A stretch of 64,000 nucleotides of DNA from Actinomyces sp. Marseille-P3109 (GCF_900323545.1 NZ_OOHN01000008.1:921144-985143); one strand, 5' to 3'; positions 10,939-21,671 are shown, counted from the first letter of the stretch. Program-made: numbers and translations. Notes: a model not told the origin generated them from the sequence alone.

Positions 10939-10944
10939 TACCCT
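10939..10944 (+). promoter_or_regulatory. -10-like TACCCT before uvrC, probable leaderless start
   Basis: The hexamer ends 7 nt before the uvrC ATG (10952), and no Shine-Dalgarno lies between. The -35 is poor (TGGACA at 10918, 15-bp spacing). Confidence 0.3.
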
Positions 10945-10951
10945 AGCGGGC

Positions 10952-13108
10952 ATGGCCGACCCCTCGACGTACCGTCCCGCCCCGGGCGAGATCCCCACGT
11001 CTCCGGGCGTCTACCGGTTCCTGGACGGGCAGGGTCGCGTCGTCTACGTCGGCAAGGCCAAGAATCTGCGTCAGCGCCTGTCCAGCTACTTCCAGGACCT
11101 CGCCGCCTTGCACCCGCGCACCCAGAAGATGGTGACCACCGCCTGCGCCGTGGAGTGGACGGTGGTATCCACCGAGGTGGAGTCCTTGGCCCTGGAGTAC
11201 TCCTGGATCAAGGAGTTCAACCCCCGCTTCAACGTCATGTACAAGGACGACAAGTCCTACCCCTACCTGGCGGTGACGATGGGGGAGACCTACCCCCGGG
11301 TCCAGGTGGTCCGCGGGGCCCGCAAGCCCGCCACCCGCTACTTCGGCCCCTTCGTCCAGGCCTGGTCCATCCGCGAGACCGTCGACCAGCTGCTGCGCGT
11401 CTTCCCGGTGCGTTCCTGCTCGACCGGTGTCTTCCGCCGCGCCCAGGCCTCGGGGCGCCCCTGTTTGCTGGGCTACATCGACAAGTGCTCGGCGCCATGC
11501 GTGGGGCGCATCAGCCCGGAGGACCACCGGGTGCTGGCTGAGGACTTCTGCGCCTTCATGGCCGGCCGGACCGGCCCCTACCTGCGGCAGGTTGAGTCCG
11601 AGATGAAGGCGGCCGCCGCCGCCCTCGACTTCGAGAAGGCCGCACGCCTGCGGGACGATGCCGCCGCGCTGCGCAAGGTCATCGAGGGCAACGCCGTCGT
11701 CCTGCCCGACGCCACCGACGCCGACGTCTTCGCCCTGGTCCGCGACGAGCTCGAGGCCGCGGTCCAGGTCTTTCACGTGCGCGGCGGCCGGGTGCGTGGG
11801 CAGCGCGGCTGGGTCGTGGACCTCATTGACGACGCCGGAGACGCCGAGCTCATCGAGCGTCTTCTCGAGCAGGTCTACGCCTCCCTCCTCGATCCGGCCG
11901 ACGACGGGGCCGTCCACCAGAGCGGAGCCCCCACCTCCTCGGGCACCACCACTTCCGTCGGTGTGAGCGACCGCGCGCCCTCCAGCCCGCAGCCCCGTAG
12001 CGGACCGAACGGCTCCAGCGGCGACTCCTCGAGGCGCAACGGCGAGTCGGCTGCCACCAGCGTCGACGACGTCGCCCACGCGGCCACCACCGCGGTGCCC
12101 CGAGAGATCCTGGTCCCTGAGATGCCCAGCAATGCCGCCACGGTACGCGCCTGGCTGAGCGGACTGCGTGGAGGAAAGGTCGACCTGCGCGTTCCGCGGC
12201 GCGGTGACAAGGCCGCTCTCATGGACACGGTGCGCAAGAACGCCGCCGAGGCCCTGCGCCTGCACAAGACTCGCCGAGCCGGAGATCTCACCCAACGCAC
12301 GCTCGCTCTTGACGAGCTCGCCGAGGCCATCGATCTTCCCGAGGCACCCTTGCGCATCGAGTGCTACGACATCTCCCACACTCAGGGGACCTACCAGGTC
12401 GGCTCCATGGTGGTCTTCGAGGACGGTGCGCCCCGCAAGTCCGACTACCGCCGCTTCACCGTTCGCGGCCAGGACGGTACCGGTACCGCCGACGACACCG
12501 CCGCCATGCACGAGGTCCTCACCCGGCGGTTCAAACGACTCATCGCCGAGCGGGGCCAGGGGGAGGAAGCAGCTCGAGTAGCCGAGGAGATCGAGGACGC
12601 CGAGGGCGTTGCCGTCGCTTCTGGACCCATCGACCCTGAGACCGGGCGGGCCCGGCGCTTCTCCTACGCCCCCGGACTCGTCGTCGTCGACGGCGGCCTG
12701 CCGCAGGTCAACGCCGCCCGCACCGTCCTCGATGAACTCGGTATCGACGTACCGCTCATCGGACTGGCCAAGCGCCTGGAGGAGGTGTGGGTTCCCGGGG
12801 AGGAGTTCCCCGTCGTTCTCCCGCGCACCTCCCCGGCGCTCTACCTGCTTCAGCACCTGCGCGACGAGTCCCATCGCTTCGCCATCACCCACCACCGTAG
12901 GAAGCGCTCGGCCGGCATGACCCGCTCCGTTCTTGACGGTATCCCCGGTCTGGGACCAGCCCGCCAGGCTGCCCTCCTACGGGAGTTCGGCTCCGTCAAA
13001 CGCATCCGGCAAGCTGATGTGGACGACATCACCCGTGTCAAGGGCATTGGGCCGGCTCTGGCGGGTAGTATTTTGGCTCACCTCAACAGTCCAGATAATG
13101 AACAGTAG
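10952..13108 (+). CDS. uvrC: UvrABC excinuclease subunit UvrC with a central low-complexity insertion
   Basis: UvrC makes both incisions in nucleotide excision repair. It has 718 residues against ~610 in E. coli. Domains in order are a GIY-YIG nuclease at residues ~16-95 ([23 protein letters not shown]), a UVR motif near 210-240 ([18 protein letters not shown]), the RNase H-like endonuclease from ~465 ([20 protein letters not shown]), and tandem helix-hairpin-helix at the end ([27 protein letters not shown]). A Ser/Thr/Gly-rich stretch of ~70 residues (about 315-385) separates the two halves and accounts for much of the extra length. A second short insertion (near 545-565) lies inside the C-terminal nuclease region. 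The start is ATG 10952; the open frame extends upstream, but that part overlaps the divergent HAD gene. Confidence 0.97.
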   Translation: MADPSTYRPAPGEIPTSPGVYRFLDGQGRVVYVGKAKNLRQRLSSYFQDLAALHPRTQKMVTTACAVEWTVVSTEVESLALEYSWIKEFNPRFNVMYKDDKSYPYLAVTMGETYPRVQVVRGARKPATRYFGPFVQAWSIRETVDQLLRVFPVRSCSTGVFRRAQASGRPCLLGYIDKCSAPCVGRISPEDHRVLAEDFCAFMAGRTGPYLRQVESEMKAAAAALDFEKAARLRDDAAALRKVIEGNAVVLPDATDADVFALVRDELEAAVQVFHVRGGRVRGQRGWVVDLIDDAGDAELIERLLEQVYASLLDPADDGAVHQSGAPTSSGTTTSVGVSDRAPSSPQPRSGPNGSSGDSSRRNGESAATSVDDVAHAATTAVPREILVPEMPSNAATVRAWLSGLRGGKVDLRVPRRGDKAALMDTVRKNAAEALRLHKTRRAGDLTQRTLALDELAEAIDLPEAPLRIECYDISHTQGTYQVGSMVVFEDGAPRKSDYRRFTVRGQDGTGTADDTAAMHEVLTRRFKRLIAERGQGEEAARVAEEIEDAEGVAVASGPIDPETGRARRFSYAPGLVVVDGGLPQVNAARTVLDELGIDVPLIGLAKRLEEVWVPGEEFPVVLPRTSPALYLLQHLRDESHRFAITHHRRKRSAGMTRSVLDGIPGLGPARQAALLREFGSVKRIRQADVDDITRVKGIGPALAGSILAHLNSPDNEQ

Positions 13109-13120
13109 TGTGATTTCACA
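13109..13120. repeat. Inverted repeat TGTGA-TT-TCACA upstream of the molbindin-like gene
   Basis: Two perfect 5-bp arms lie immediately after the uvrC stop. The half-sites resemble CRP half-sites but the spacer is 2 instead of 6, so a CRP site is unlikely. A weak promoter (TTTTGG 13071, GATAAT 13094) precedes it, so it could lie at the transcript start of the next gene. Confidence 0.3.
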
Positions 13121-13162
13121 ACGTGCTGGACTGAGCAGTCATCGACTCGAAAGGAAGCTTGT

Positions 13163-13375
13163 ATGAAGATCTCTGCACGCAACCAGCTGCCCGGCACTGT
13201 CGTCTCCATTGAGAAGGGGGCCGTCAACGGCGTCGTCAAGATCGAGATCGCTCCCGGCGTCATCATCACCTCCTCCATCACCAACGCGGCTATCGAGGAG
13301 CTCGAGCTGGCAGAGGGTAAGAAGGCGGTTGCCGTCGTCAAGGCGTCCTCCGTCATGCTGGGCCTCCAGGACTGA
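13163..13375 (+). CDS. Small molybdopterin/molybdate-binding protein (TOBE/Mop, molbindin)
   Basis: This 70-residue protein consists of one TOBE (Mop) domain, opening with KISARNQLPGTVVSIEKGAVN and closing with VVKASSVMLG, both typical. Molbindins bind molybdate or related oxyanions in the cytoplasm as oligomers and serve as storage or buffering proteins. The start is ATG 13163, with AAGGAAG upstream. No molybdate transporter or molybdopterin synthesis gene is in the window, so it stands alone between uvrC and the beta-glucoside locus. That context gives no hint of its regulation. Confidence 0.9.
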   Translation: MKISARNQLPGTVVSIEKGAVNGVVKIEIAPGVIITSSITNAAIEELELAEGKKAVAVVKASSVMLGLQD

Positions 13376-13425
13376 GACAGGTCTCAACGGGCCGAATACC
13401 TGAGCCGAGCCCGGCGCCGGTCCCC

Positions 13426-13477
13426 GTGCCATGGGCCGTCGTCGTTCCCCACCCGGGAGCCGGATGGCCCGTGGCAC
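13426..13477. repeat. 12-bp inverted repeat ending in the bglG -10
   Basis: GTGCCATGGGCC (13426-13437) pairs with GGCCCGTGGCAC (13466-13477) with one G-U wobble. The right arm overlaps the -10-like CACAAT (13475-13480). It may terminate the molbindin transcript, although there is no U-run, or act as an operator for bglG. Confidence 0.45.
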
Positions 13478-13480
13478 AAT
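13475..13480 (+). promoter_or_regulatory. -10-like CACAAT before bglG, probable leaderless start
   Basis: The hexamer ends 6 nt before GTG 13487, with no ribosome binding site between. Confidence 0.35.
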
Positions 13481-13486
13481 CGGTTC

Positions 13487-14361
13487 GTGGAGATACTGCG
13501 GGTGCTCAACAACAACGTCGTGCTGGCGCGCGACGAGATCGGGCGCGAGGCGATCCTGACCGGTAGAGGTCTCGTTTTCCAGCGCAAGCGCGGCCAGGAC
13601 GTCGACACCTCCCTCATCTCCCGCCGCTACATCCCGGCCGACAACGCCCGGTCGGTGGCGGAGGTCATCGCCGGGATCCCGCTGGAGCGCCTGGCACTCG
13701 CCGAACGCGTCTTCCGCAAAGCTGCCCGGGAGCTGGGAGCGGATGTTCCCTCCTCGAGCGTCATTGCCGTCGTCGATCACGTCAACCAGGCCATGGAGCG
13801 GGTCCGCCAAGGGCTGACCATGGACTATCCGCTGCGCGCCGAGGTCGCCCATCTGCACCCCGAGGAGCTGCGGCTGGCCGAGGCCATGGTTGCGGAGCTC
13901 AACGCCGCGCAGGAGATCCAGCTACCGGGTGGAGAAGCCGTGGCCCTGGCCCTTCACCTCTTCACCCCCTTCACCTCTTCACCGCCGCCATTGGCGCCCC
14001 CTCGGCTCAGGCTGCAGGCGAGCAGTCGCGACTCATCGGTCAGGTCATGGAGCTGCTGGAGAAGACCTACGGGGAGGCGTTCGACCCGGACTCCGTCAAC
14101 GCCGCTCGCTTCGCGGTCCACCTGCGCTACTTCCTGGTGCGCGCACGCACCGCGGTACAGATCGAGGACGGCACCGCCTCCCTGGTGGCCCAGGCTCTGC
14201 GCAGCTCCGCCCCTGACTCCTACCGGGTGGCTCTGCGCATCCGGGACCTGATGGAGATCCGCCTGGGCGTCGCCGTCACCGAGGACGAGACTGCCTATCT
14301 CGCCCTGCACATCGCCCGGTTGATCTCCTCCCTCCCTCGGACTATCCGAAGTGACGCGTAA
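13487..14361 (+). pseudogene. bglG: BglG/LicT-type transcription antiterminator, frameshifted by a 17-bp tandem duplication
   Basis: BglG-family proteins bind a nascent-RNA hairpin and prevent termination when their PRD domains are set by PTS phosphorylation. The RNA-binding CAT domain (residues 1-55, VLNNNVVLARDE...GRGLVFQRKRG) and PRD1 (to ~160, with VVDHVNQAMERV) are read from GTG 13487. The frame then breaks at 13950-13983, where the 17-mer CCCTTCACCTCTTCACC occurs twice in direct succession. Dropping one copy joins PGGEAVALALHLFT to AAIGAPSAQAAGEQ and on into PRD2 (ARFAVHLRYFLV, ETAYLALHIARL), ending at 14361: 285 residues, normal for the family. As sequenced, the product would be 254 residues (CAT, PRD1, then 90-odd shifted residues). 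The PTS permease it should control follows, with its RNA target between them. Confidence 0.9.
13950..13983 (+). repeat. Perfect 17-bp tandem duplication inside bglG
   Basis: Two identical adjacent copies of CCCTTCACCTCTTCACC lie at 13950-13966 and 13967-13983. The unit is not a multiple of three, so copy number decides the reading frame: one copy is in frame, two are out of frame. Confidence 0.97.
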
Positions 14362-14375
14362 CACAGAACGCTGCC

Positions 14376-14404
14376 TTGTTCGCTGATCTGATCGTTCATA
14401 TCAT
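14376..14404 (+). promoter_or_regulatory. Probable promoter of the beta-glucoside PTS operon
   Basis: TTGTTC at 14376 and TATCAT at 14399 are separated by 17 bp. The expected start near 14411 would give a leader that contains the antiterminator target and terminator described next. Confidence 0.45.
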
Positions 14405-14433
14405 TCGTCACAGAATCCGTTGAGGGATTCACA

Positions 14434-14462
14434 GGATTGTGACCCGTCCGGGGCAAGACCTG
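14434..14462 (+). promoter_or_regulatory. Ribonucleic antiterminator (RAT) target of the BglG-type protein
   Basis: GGATTGTGACCCGTCCGGGG, continuing CAAGACC, closely matches the bgl/lic/sac RAT layout (GGATTGTTACTG...GGCAAAACC). It overlaps the left arm of the following terminator, so protein-bound RAT and terminator are mutually exclusive. This is strong evidence that the operon was built for antitermination control. Confidence 0.85.
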
Positions 14463-14507
14463 AGACACGTCAGCGTTAAAGCGCTGCCATTGTCTCGGGT
14501 CTTTTTT
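14456..14507 (+). terminator. Conditional leader terminator upstream of the beta-glucoside PTS gene
   Basis: AGACCTGAGACA (14456-14467) pairs with TGTCTCGGGTCT (14491-14502) through 12 bp with one wobble, followed by a run of Ts. It lies 38 bp before the PTS start codon and shares bases with the RAT. Confidence 0.88.
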
Positions 14508-14544
14508 GTTCCCCGGAAGCGGTCACTCACTCAGGAGGACATCA

Positions 14545-16395
14545 ATGGCGAAGGTCGACTATGCGGCGCTGGCGCCGCAGCTGCTGAATAATATCGGAGG
14601 CGAGGAGAACATCTCCTCCATGACACACTGCGCAACCCGCATGCGATTCGTTCTCAAGGACGAGTCCAAGGCCTCGACCGAGGCTGTTAAAGCACTCGAT
14701 GGCGTCGTCACCGTGGTGCAGGCCGGAGGCCAGTACCAGGTGGTCATCGGTAACGATGTACCACTGCTCCACGAGGAGCTGGGCAGGCTCACCGACCTGA
14801 CTGGCAGTGACGATGAACCGACCGGAAACGACGGCAGTCTGTTCGACCGGTTCATCAAGATGGTCTCGGCCCTCATCAACCCGGTGGTATGGACGCTCGC
14901 AGGAGCGGGACTGATCAAGGCCTTCCTCACCCTGACAACCACGCTGGGATGGTTGAAGGAGGACTCCACCACCCATACGATCCTCAACGCCGCAGGCGAC
15001 TCGGCTCTGTACTTCCTGCCGATCCTGCTGGCCATCACCTCAGCGCGTTATTTCAAGGCCAACGAAATGACGGCCGTCGCCCTGGCCGGAGCCCTGGTGT
15101 ATCCCGAGATCGTCGCCCTCAACGACGCCGGCAGTCCGGTCACCTTCTTCGGTATCCCGGTGGTCATGGCGTCCTATACGTCCTCTCTCGTTCCGATCAT
15201 TGTGGCCGTATGGTTCCAGTCCCATCTACAGAGCTGGCTGACCACGATCCTTCCCTCATCCATCCGCAACTTCTCAGTTCCGTTGCTCGTGCTGCTCATC
15301 ATGGTTCCCCTGACCCTTATCACCGTCGGCCCGGTGACGACCGCGGCGTCGAACGTCATCGCCTCATTGATGAACGCGCTTTTCGAGCACGCGCCCTGGG
15401 TGGCGGGGGCCGTCATGGGCGCCTTCTGGCAGGTGTTTGTCATGTTCGGCGTGCACTGGGGACTGGTGCCGGTCATGCTCGCCCAGTACAACGACCCGGG
15501 CTTCTCCCTCATGGTGGGACCGATCTTCCCCGCCGTTCTGGCCCAGGCGGCCGCGACCCTCGGTGTCATGATCCGTACGCGCAGCAAGAAGATGCGGGAG
15601 CTGGCCGGACCTGCCTCGCTGTCCGGGTTCCTGGCCGGCATCACCGAACCCGGGATCTACGGTGTCAACCTGCCTCTCAAACGTCCCTTCCTCTACGGCT
15701 GCATCGGCGGTGCCGTGGGTGGCGTCATCGTCGCAGCAGGAAACGGTGCCTCCACCTCCTTCGTCTTCCCCTCCCTCATTGGTATCCCTGCGCTGATCGA
15801 CCACGGAAACCTCGTCCTGGTCTTCATCGGCATGGCGGTCGCCGTCGTCGTCTCCCTGGCCCTCACCCTCTTCGTTGGGTTTAAGGACCCGGTCGAGGAG
15901 GAATCCTCCCCGGCCGCCTCCTCGGATAACGACGCCGAGCCCACCACTGCGCTCACCGCACCGATGAGCGGATCCGCCATGCCGTTGGAGAACGTCGCCG
16001 ACCCGGTCTTCTCCTCCGGCGCCCTCGGCAACGGCGTCGGCATCGTTCCCTCCGACGGTCACGTCGTCGCGCCGGCATCGGGCACCGTCGTCACCGCCAT
16101 GGAGTCCGGCCACGCCTACGGCATCAAGACCGACGACGGCGTCGAGGTCCTCATCCACGTCGGCCTGGACACCGTCAATCTCAAGGGCGAGGGATTCACC
16201 CCCAACGTGAGTGCCGGTGAGCGAGTCGTGCGCGGCGAGCCTCTGGTAGACGTGGATCTCAAAGCCGTTCGTGATGCCGGCTACGACCCCACCACGATCC
16301 TCGTCGTCACCAACACCGCCTCACTGGGCGCCGTCGTGCCGATCGTTGACGGCGAGGTGACGACCAGCAGCACCGTGGTTGAGATCGACCGCTGA
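14545..16395 (+). CDS. bglF: PTS beta-glucoside-type transporter, EIIBCA
   Basis: This membrane permease imports and phosphorylates a beta-glucoside, with phosphate passed from HPr. It has 616 residues. EIIB (1-~90) carries the phosphorylated Cys in MTHCATRMRFVL. EIIC (~105-450) has about ten membrane helices and the GITEPGIYGVNLPLK signature. EIIA (~480-616) carries the active His in VLIHVGLDTVNL. ATG 14545 is chosen for the AGGAGGA 6 nt upstream. The leader holds a RAT/terminator pair, so expression should need a working antiterminator, whose gene just upstream is frameshifted. The downstream family 1 glycosidase points to an aryl- or alkyl-beta-glucoside such as cellobiose, salicin or arbutin; the exact sugar cannot be read. 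Confidence 0.93.
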   Translation: MAKVDYAALAPQLLNNIGGEENISSMTHCATRMRFVLKDESKASTEAVKALDGVVTVVQAGGQYQVVIGNDVPLLHEELGRLTDLTGSDDEPTGNDGSLFDRFIKMVSALINPVVWTLAGAGLIKAFLTLTTTLGWLKEDSTTHTILNAAGDSALYFLPILLAITSARYFKANEMTAVALAGALVYPEIVALNDAGSPVTFFGIPVVMASYTSSLVPIIVAVWFQSHLQSWLTTILPSSIRNFSVPLLVLLIMVPLTLITVGPVTTAASNVIASLMNALFEHAPWVAGAVMGAFWQVFVMFGVHWGLVPVMLAQYNDPGFSLMVGPIFPAVLAQAAATLGVMIRTRSKKMRELAGPASLSGFLAGITEPGIYGVNLPLKRPFLYGCIGGAVGGVIVAAGNGASTSFVFPSLIGIPALIDHGNLVLVFIGMAVAVVVSLALTLFVGFKDPVEEESSPAASSDNDAEPTTALTAPMSGSAMPLENVADPVFSSGALGNGVGIVPSDGHVVAPASGTVVTAMESGHAYGIKTDDGVEVLIHVGLDTVNLKGEGFTPNVSAGERVVRGEPLVDVDLKAVRDAGYDPTTILVVTNTASLGAVVPIVDGEVTTSSTVVEIDR

Positions 16396-17916
<1,521 letters not shown>

Positions 17917-17947
17917 CGCCTGGCAACCCCCGCCCGGGCGATCCGAC

Positions 17948-19237
17948 TCAGACGCTGGGACGGATCGCCCGGGCCGCGGCCCGAGCCCGGTCACCGGCGA
18001 TCGAGGCGTCGTCGGCATAGGCCACGACGACGCCCAGGCGCCGACCCGGGTGGGCCTCGGGCTTGCCGAACAGCCGCAGGTCCACGCCGTCCTGCATGAG
18101 CGCCTCGTCAATGCCCGCGAAGCTCACGCCCTCACCGGGCACCGAGTCGCCGGAGGCCTTGATGGTCACCGAGGCGCCAGGGGAGTGCAGCGAGGTGTCC
18201 ACCGGCAGGCCCAGCAGGGCCCGGGCGTGGAGCTCGAACTCGCTCAGGCGCTGACTGGCCAGGGTCACCAGCCCCGTGTCGTGAGGGCGCGGGGAGACCT
18301 CGGAGAACAGGACCTGCTCGCCGCGGATGAACAGCTCCACGCCGAACAGGCCCCAGCCGCCCAGCGCGGCCGTGATTGACCGGGCCACCTGCTGGGCCCT
18401 CTCCAGGGCCGCCGGACTCAGTTGCTGCGGCTGCCAGGACTCCACGTAGTCGCCGTCCACCTGACGGTGACCGATCGGCTCGCAGAAGCTCGTGACCGTC
18501 TCCCCGGTACGTGGATGGCGCCATCTCACCGTGAGCAAGGTGATCTCGGTATCGAATCGGACGAATCCCTCCACAATGACCCGCCCACGGTCCACGCGCC
18601 CGTCGGCGGCCGCGTAGCGCCAGGCCGCCTCCAGGTCCTCCGGACCGCGTACCACGGACTGACCGTGGCCCGACGACGACATGACCGGCTTGACCACGCA
18701 GGGGAAGCCCACCTGCTGGGCGCCGGCCGCCAGCTCCTCCAGGGACGAGGCGAAAGCATAAGGGCTGGTCGGCAGGCCCAGCTCTTCGGCCGCCAGGCGA
18801 CGGATACCCTCACGGTTCATTGTCAGCCGCGTCGCACGGGCCGTCGGCACCACCCGGACCTCACCGGCCTGCTCCAGGGCCACTAGCGCGTCGGTCGCCA
18901 GCGCCTCGATCTCCGGGACCACGATGGTGGCGCCGCTGGAGCGGATGGCCGCGGTGAGTGCCTCAGGGTCACTCATATCCACCGTCAGGGCGTTATGGGC
19001 CACCTGCTGGGCCGGAGCCCCGTCGTAGCGGTCGATGGCCGTGACCTCCACGCCCAGGCGACTCAGCGCAATCGTCACCTCCTTGCCGATCTCTCCGGCA
19101 CCCAGCAGCGCCACCTTCGTGGCGCTGCTGGTCCAGGCCGTGCCCAGGACCGGGGCATCGGGCCGCGGAGCGGGAGTCTGCTGGAACATATTGGGGGAGG
19201 GACGGGCACTCTGGTCGGAACTGGGCGAGGAGCTCAT
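17948..19237 (-). CDS. purT: Formate-dependent phosphoribosylglycinamide formyltransferase (GAR transformylase 2)
   Basis: PurT makes formyl-GAR in purine synthesis from GAR, formate and ATP, without folate. It has 429 residues. The N-terminal Rossmann-like domain carries [31 protein letters not shown]. The ATP-grasp domain (~145-340) includes [17 protein letters not shown] and [26 protein letters not shown], and a C-terminal barrel domain follows. ATG 19237 is chosen because AGGAGG lies just upstream; the longer open frame would overlap the divergent rapZ. An extra Ser/Pro-rich leader of ~38 residues precedes the first strand. The gene converges on bglA with 31 bp between them. Confidence 0.95.
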   Translation of the reverse strand: MSSSPSSDQSARPSPNMFQQTPAPRPDAPVLGTAWTSSATKVALLGAGEIGKEVTIALSRLGVEVTAIDRYDGAPAQQVAHNALTVDMSDPEALTAAIRSSGATIVVPEIEALATDALVALEQAGEVRVVPTARATRLTMNREGIRRLAAEELGLPTSPYAFASSLEELAAGAQQVGFPCVVKPVMSSSGHGQSVVRGPEDLEAAWRYAAADGRVDRGRVIVEGFVRFDTEITLLTVRWRHPRTGETVTSFCEPIGHRQVDGDYVESWQPQQLSPAALERAQQVARSITAALGGWGLFGVELFIRGEQVLFSEVSPRPHDTGLVTLASQRLSEFELHARALLGLPVDTSLHSPGASVTIKASGDSVPGEGVSFAGIDEALMQDGVDLRLFGKPEAHPGRRLGVVVAYADDASIAGDRARAAARAIRPSV

Positions 19238-19358
19238 GGGGCCTCCTGAGGTGCGGATGCCGTGAACCGGCGACAACGAGTACGGGCAACGGTGAAACGC
19301 TACCGGTAATCCGGCGTCGGCGACGGGCAGGCATACCCGGACGTGCGATGCTTGGGCC

Positions 19359-20333
19359 ATGCATGACGAGCGCCGCCCCCAGCCCTCCTCCGGCAAGCGC
19401 AAGCGGCTCCAGGACACCGTTCCCATCGAGATCCCCGCCCTCGACGAGGCCACTCCGCCGGTGCCGCCCGCCGAGCGGCCCGAGATGATCATCGTCACGG
19501 GAATGTCCGGGGCCGGGCGCTCGCGCGCGGCCAACGCCCTGGAGGACCTCGACTGGTACGTCGTGGACAACCTACCGCCCCAGCTGCTGCCCGCCCTGTC
19601 CGGCATGATGACCACGGTCGGCGCCGGTGTCCACCGGCTGGCGGCGGTCGTCGACGTGCGCAGCCGCGAGTTCTTCTCCCACTTCATGGACTACCTGCGC
19701 AAGGTCCGCGACAACGGCACCGACGTGCGTCTCATCTTCCTGGACGCCTCCGACGCGGTCCTGGTCCGGCGCTTCGAGTCCTCGCGCCGTCCCCACCCGT
19801 TGCAGGGCAACGGCTCCGTCCTGGACGGTATCGAGCACGAACGCACCCTCCTGGGGGGCTTGAGGGGCGTCGCCGACATCGTCATCGACACCTCCAACTA
19901 CTCCGTCCACGACCTGGCCCGGAGGGTGCGCGAGCTCGTGGCCCACGAGTCGGATCTGGCCCTTCGGATCAACGTCATGTCCTTCGGCTTCAAGTACGGC
20001 ATCCCGCTGGACGCCGACCACGTCCTGGACGTGCGCTTCATCCCCAACCCCTACTGGGTCTCCGAGCTGCGCCACCTCACTGGCCGGGACGCTGCGGTGG
20101 CCGACTACGTCTTCGCTCAGAAGGGCGCGGCCGCCTTCGTTGACGGCTACGCGGACCTGCTTGTTCCTGCACTTCCGCAATATGTTGACGAGCTCAAGCC
20201 TCACGTTACCCTGGCTGTGGGCTGCACCGGCGGCAAGCACCGTTCCGTGGCGTCGGCGGAGAGGCTCGGGGCCAGACTGCGGCGAGCGGGTTTCGAGGTC
20301 GTCGTCCAGCATCGTGACCTTGGACGGGAGTAG
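19359..20333 (+). CDS. rapZ: RNase adapter/nucleotide-binding protein RapZ (YvcJ)
   Basis: This is a P-loop nucleotide-binding protein of 324 residues. In E. coli RapZ guides an sRNA to RNase E; in actinobacteria the role is less defined. The Walker A is [17 protein letters not shown] near residue 45, followed by VVDNLPP and the C-terminal RapZ blocks [26 protein letters not shown] and [15 protein letters not shown] ~40-residue hydrophilic N-terminal extension precedes the P-loop. It is the first gene of the conserved rapZ-yvcK-whiA group; yvcK starts 3 bp after its stop. ATG 19359 has no good ribosome binding site; a weak -10-like GATGCT ends 6 nt upstream. Confidence 0.94.
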   Translation: MHDERRPQPSSGKRKRLQDTVPIEIPALDEATPPVPPAERPEMIIVTGMSGAGRSRAANALEDLDWYVVDNLPPQLLPALSGMMTTVGAGVHRLAAVVDVRSREFFSHFMDYLRKVRDNGTDVRLIFLDASDAVLVRRFESSRRPHPLQGNGSVLDGIEHERTLLGGLRGVADIVIDTSNYSVHDLARRVRELVAHESDLALRINVMSFGFKYGIPLDADHVLDVRFIPNPYWVSELRHLTGRDAAVADYVFAQKGAAAFVDGYADLLVPALPQYVDELKPHVTLAVGCTGGKHRSVASAERLGARLRRAGFEVVVQHRDLGRE

Positions 20334-20336
20334 ACA

Positions 20337-21338
20337 GTGGGAACGACGATCGACGTGGCGGGCTGGCCCCGTCGCGGTGAGGAAGGGCCCGCCGTCGTCG
20401 CCCTGGGAGGAGGCCACGGCCTGTCCGCCACGCTCCGGGCTCTGAGGCATATCAGTCACCGGCTCACCGCCGTCGTCACCGTCGCCGACGACGGAGGCTC
20501 CTCCGGGCGTCTGCGCCGGGAGTTCGGCTGCCTGCCGCCGGGAGACCTGCGGATGGCGCTGGCGTCCCTGTGCGATGACTCCGAATGGGGCCTGACCTGG
20601 CGTGACGTACTCCAGCACCGCTTCGAGGGCCAGGGCGAGCTCGACAACCACGCCTTGGGGAACCTTCTCATCCTGTCCCTGTGGCAGCTGCTTGGGGACG
20701 ACGTCGCCGGGCTCGACTGGGTGGGGCGCCTGCTGACGATCCACGGGCGAGTCGTGCCGATGTCCTCCTCACCCCTGGTCATCGAGGCGGACATCGTCTC
20801 GGGGGGAACCAGCCGCAGAGTCAGCGGACAGGTGGCAGTAGCCTCTGCCCGAGGACGTCTGGAGAACGTGGGCGTCGTGCCGGAGGACGCCGATGCCCAC
20901 CCCGAGGCGCTACGCGCCATCGACGAGGCGGACTGGGTGGTCCTGGGGCCGGGCTCCTGGTACACCTCGGTGCTTCCGCACCTCATTCTTCCCTCCATGC
21001 GCCAGGCTCTGGTGAGTACCTCCGCCCGCAAGGTCGTGGTCCTCAACCTCTCCGCCCAGCGGGGTGAGACCGACGGCATGACCAGTGCCGACCACCTGCG
21101 GGTCCTGAGGCAGTACGCGCCCGACCTGCGCCTGGACGTCGTCCTGGCCGATCCCTCGACCGTTGAGGACGTCGACGACCTTGAGTCGGTGGCCTCAGCC
21201 ATGGGGGCCATCGTCGTCCTGCGGCAGGTACGCACCGGTGAGGCCCTGTGCCACCATGATCCACTGCGCCTGGCAGCCGCCTTCCGAGACGCTTTCGAGG
21301 GCGCGCTGGGGGACGTCACCGACGAGATTCAGACCTGA
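20337..21338 (+). CDS. yvcK: Gluconeogenesis factor YvcK, CofD-like
   Basis: YvcK proteins bind UDP-sugars and are needed for growth on gluconeogenic carbon and for cell-shape and envelope homeostasis. In mycobacteria the homologue CuvA is a kinase substrate. The protein has 333 residues. The N-terminus has VVALGGGHGLSATLRALR and VTVADDGGSSGRLRREFG, the CofD/YvcK binding site, followed by PPGDLRMALASL and, near residue 205, LGPGSWYTSVLPHLI. It starts at GTG 20337, 3 bp after rapZ, with GGGAG upstream, so the two are co-transcribed. Unlike many relatives, whiA is not immediately adjacent but 333 bp away. Confidence 0.95.
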   Translation: MGTTIDVAGWPRRGEEGPAVVALGGGHGLSATLRALRHISHRLTAVVTVADDGGSSGRLRREFGCLPPGDLRMALASLCDDSEWGLTWRDVLQHRFEGQGELDNHALGNLLILSLWQLLGDDVAGLDWVGRLLTIHGRVVPMSSSPLVIEADIVSGGTSRRVSGQVAVASARGRLENVGVVPEDADAHPEALRAIDEADWVVLGPGSWYTSVLPHLILPSMRQALVSTSARKVVVLNLSAQRGETDGMTSADHLRVLRQYAPDLRLDVVLADPSTVEDVDDLESVASAMGAIVVLRQVRTGEALCHHDPLRLAAAFRDAFEGALGDVTDEIQT

Positions 21339-21671
21339 TGCAACCGGCAGTTCGGCCGGACCGCGGCACGTCCCGGTGGATCCCCGTGGATCGTGATAAT
21401 GGACTCATTGAAGAATCCTGCTGCTCGCCATCGTTCATAATTCCTTGCGTCCCCGCCCAGCCCGCCGCAGGGTGGCACTGCTAAGAATTTTCCTAGATGC
21501 GCCTTCGGGCGCCGCACCATGTTGCTATGTTGTCTCATCTGCCCCGGTCGCTGCCCGACTCATGCCCTTTCGAGCGGAACACCGGTTTCACCTGAGTGAC
21601 GCCAGCAGTATCCATACTCCGCCCGTTTCCATCCACACCGACTACGACCCCCGAGCACGAGGAGCCCACCC
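21339..21671. other. 333-bp gap between yvcK and whiA
   Basis: No gene is recognisable. Two structures can be seen: an imperfect palindrome CTAAGAATTTTCCTAG at 21481-21496, and directly after it a hairpin GCGCC-TTCG-GGCGC (21499-21512) with a UUCG tetraloop. The hairpin could end the rapZ-yvcK transcript or lie in the whiA leader. AT-rich patches near 21395-21435 could hold a promoter, but I cannot pick one with confidence. Confidence 0.4.

Noticed and set aside
10943..12895. Long minus-strand open frame opposite uvrC, and similar ones at 16459-18111, 26780-28558, 30570-31940, 35785-37344 and 60392-61942
   Set aside because: All mirror well-identified plus-strand genes, have Gly/Val/Asp-rich low-information translations, and have no family signal.
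13109..13120. TGTGATTTCACA as a CRP/Fnr-type site
   Set aside because: The half-sites fit but the spacer is 2 bp instead of 6, so it is reported only as an inverted repeat.
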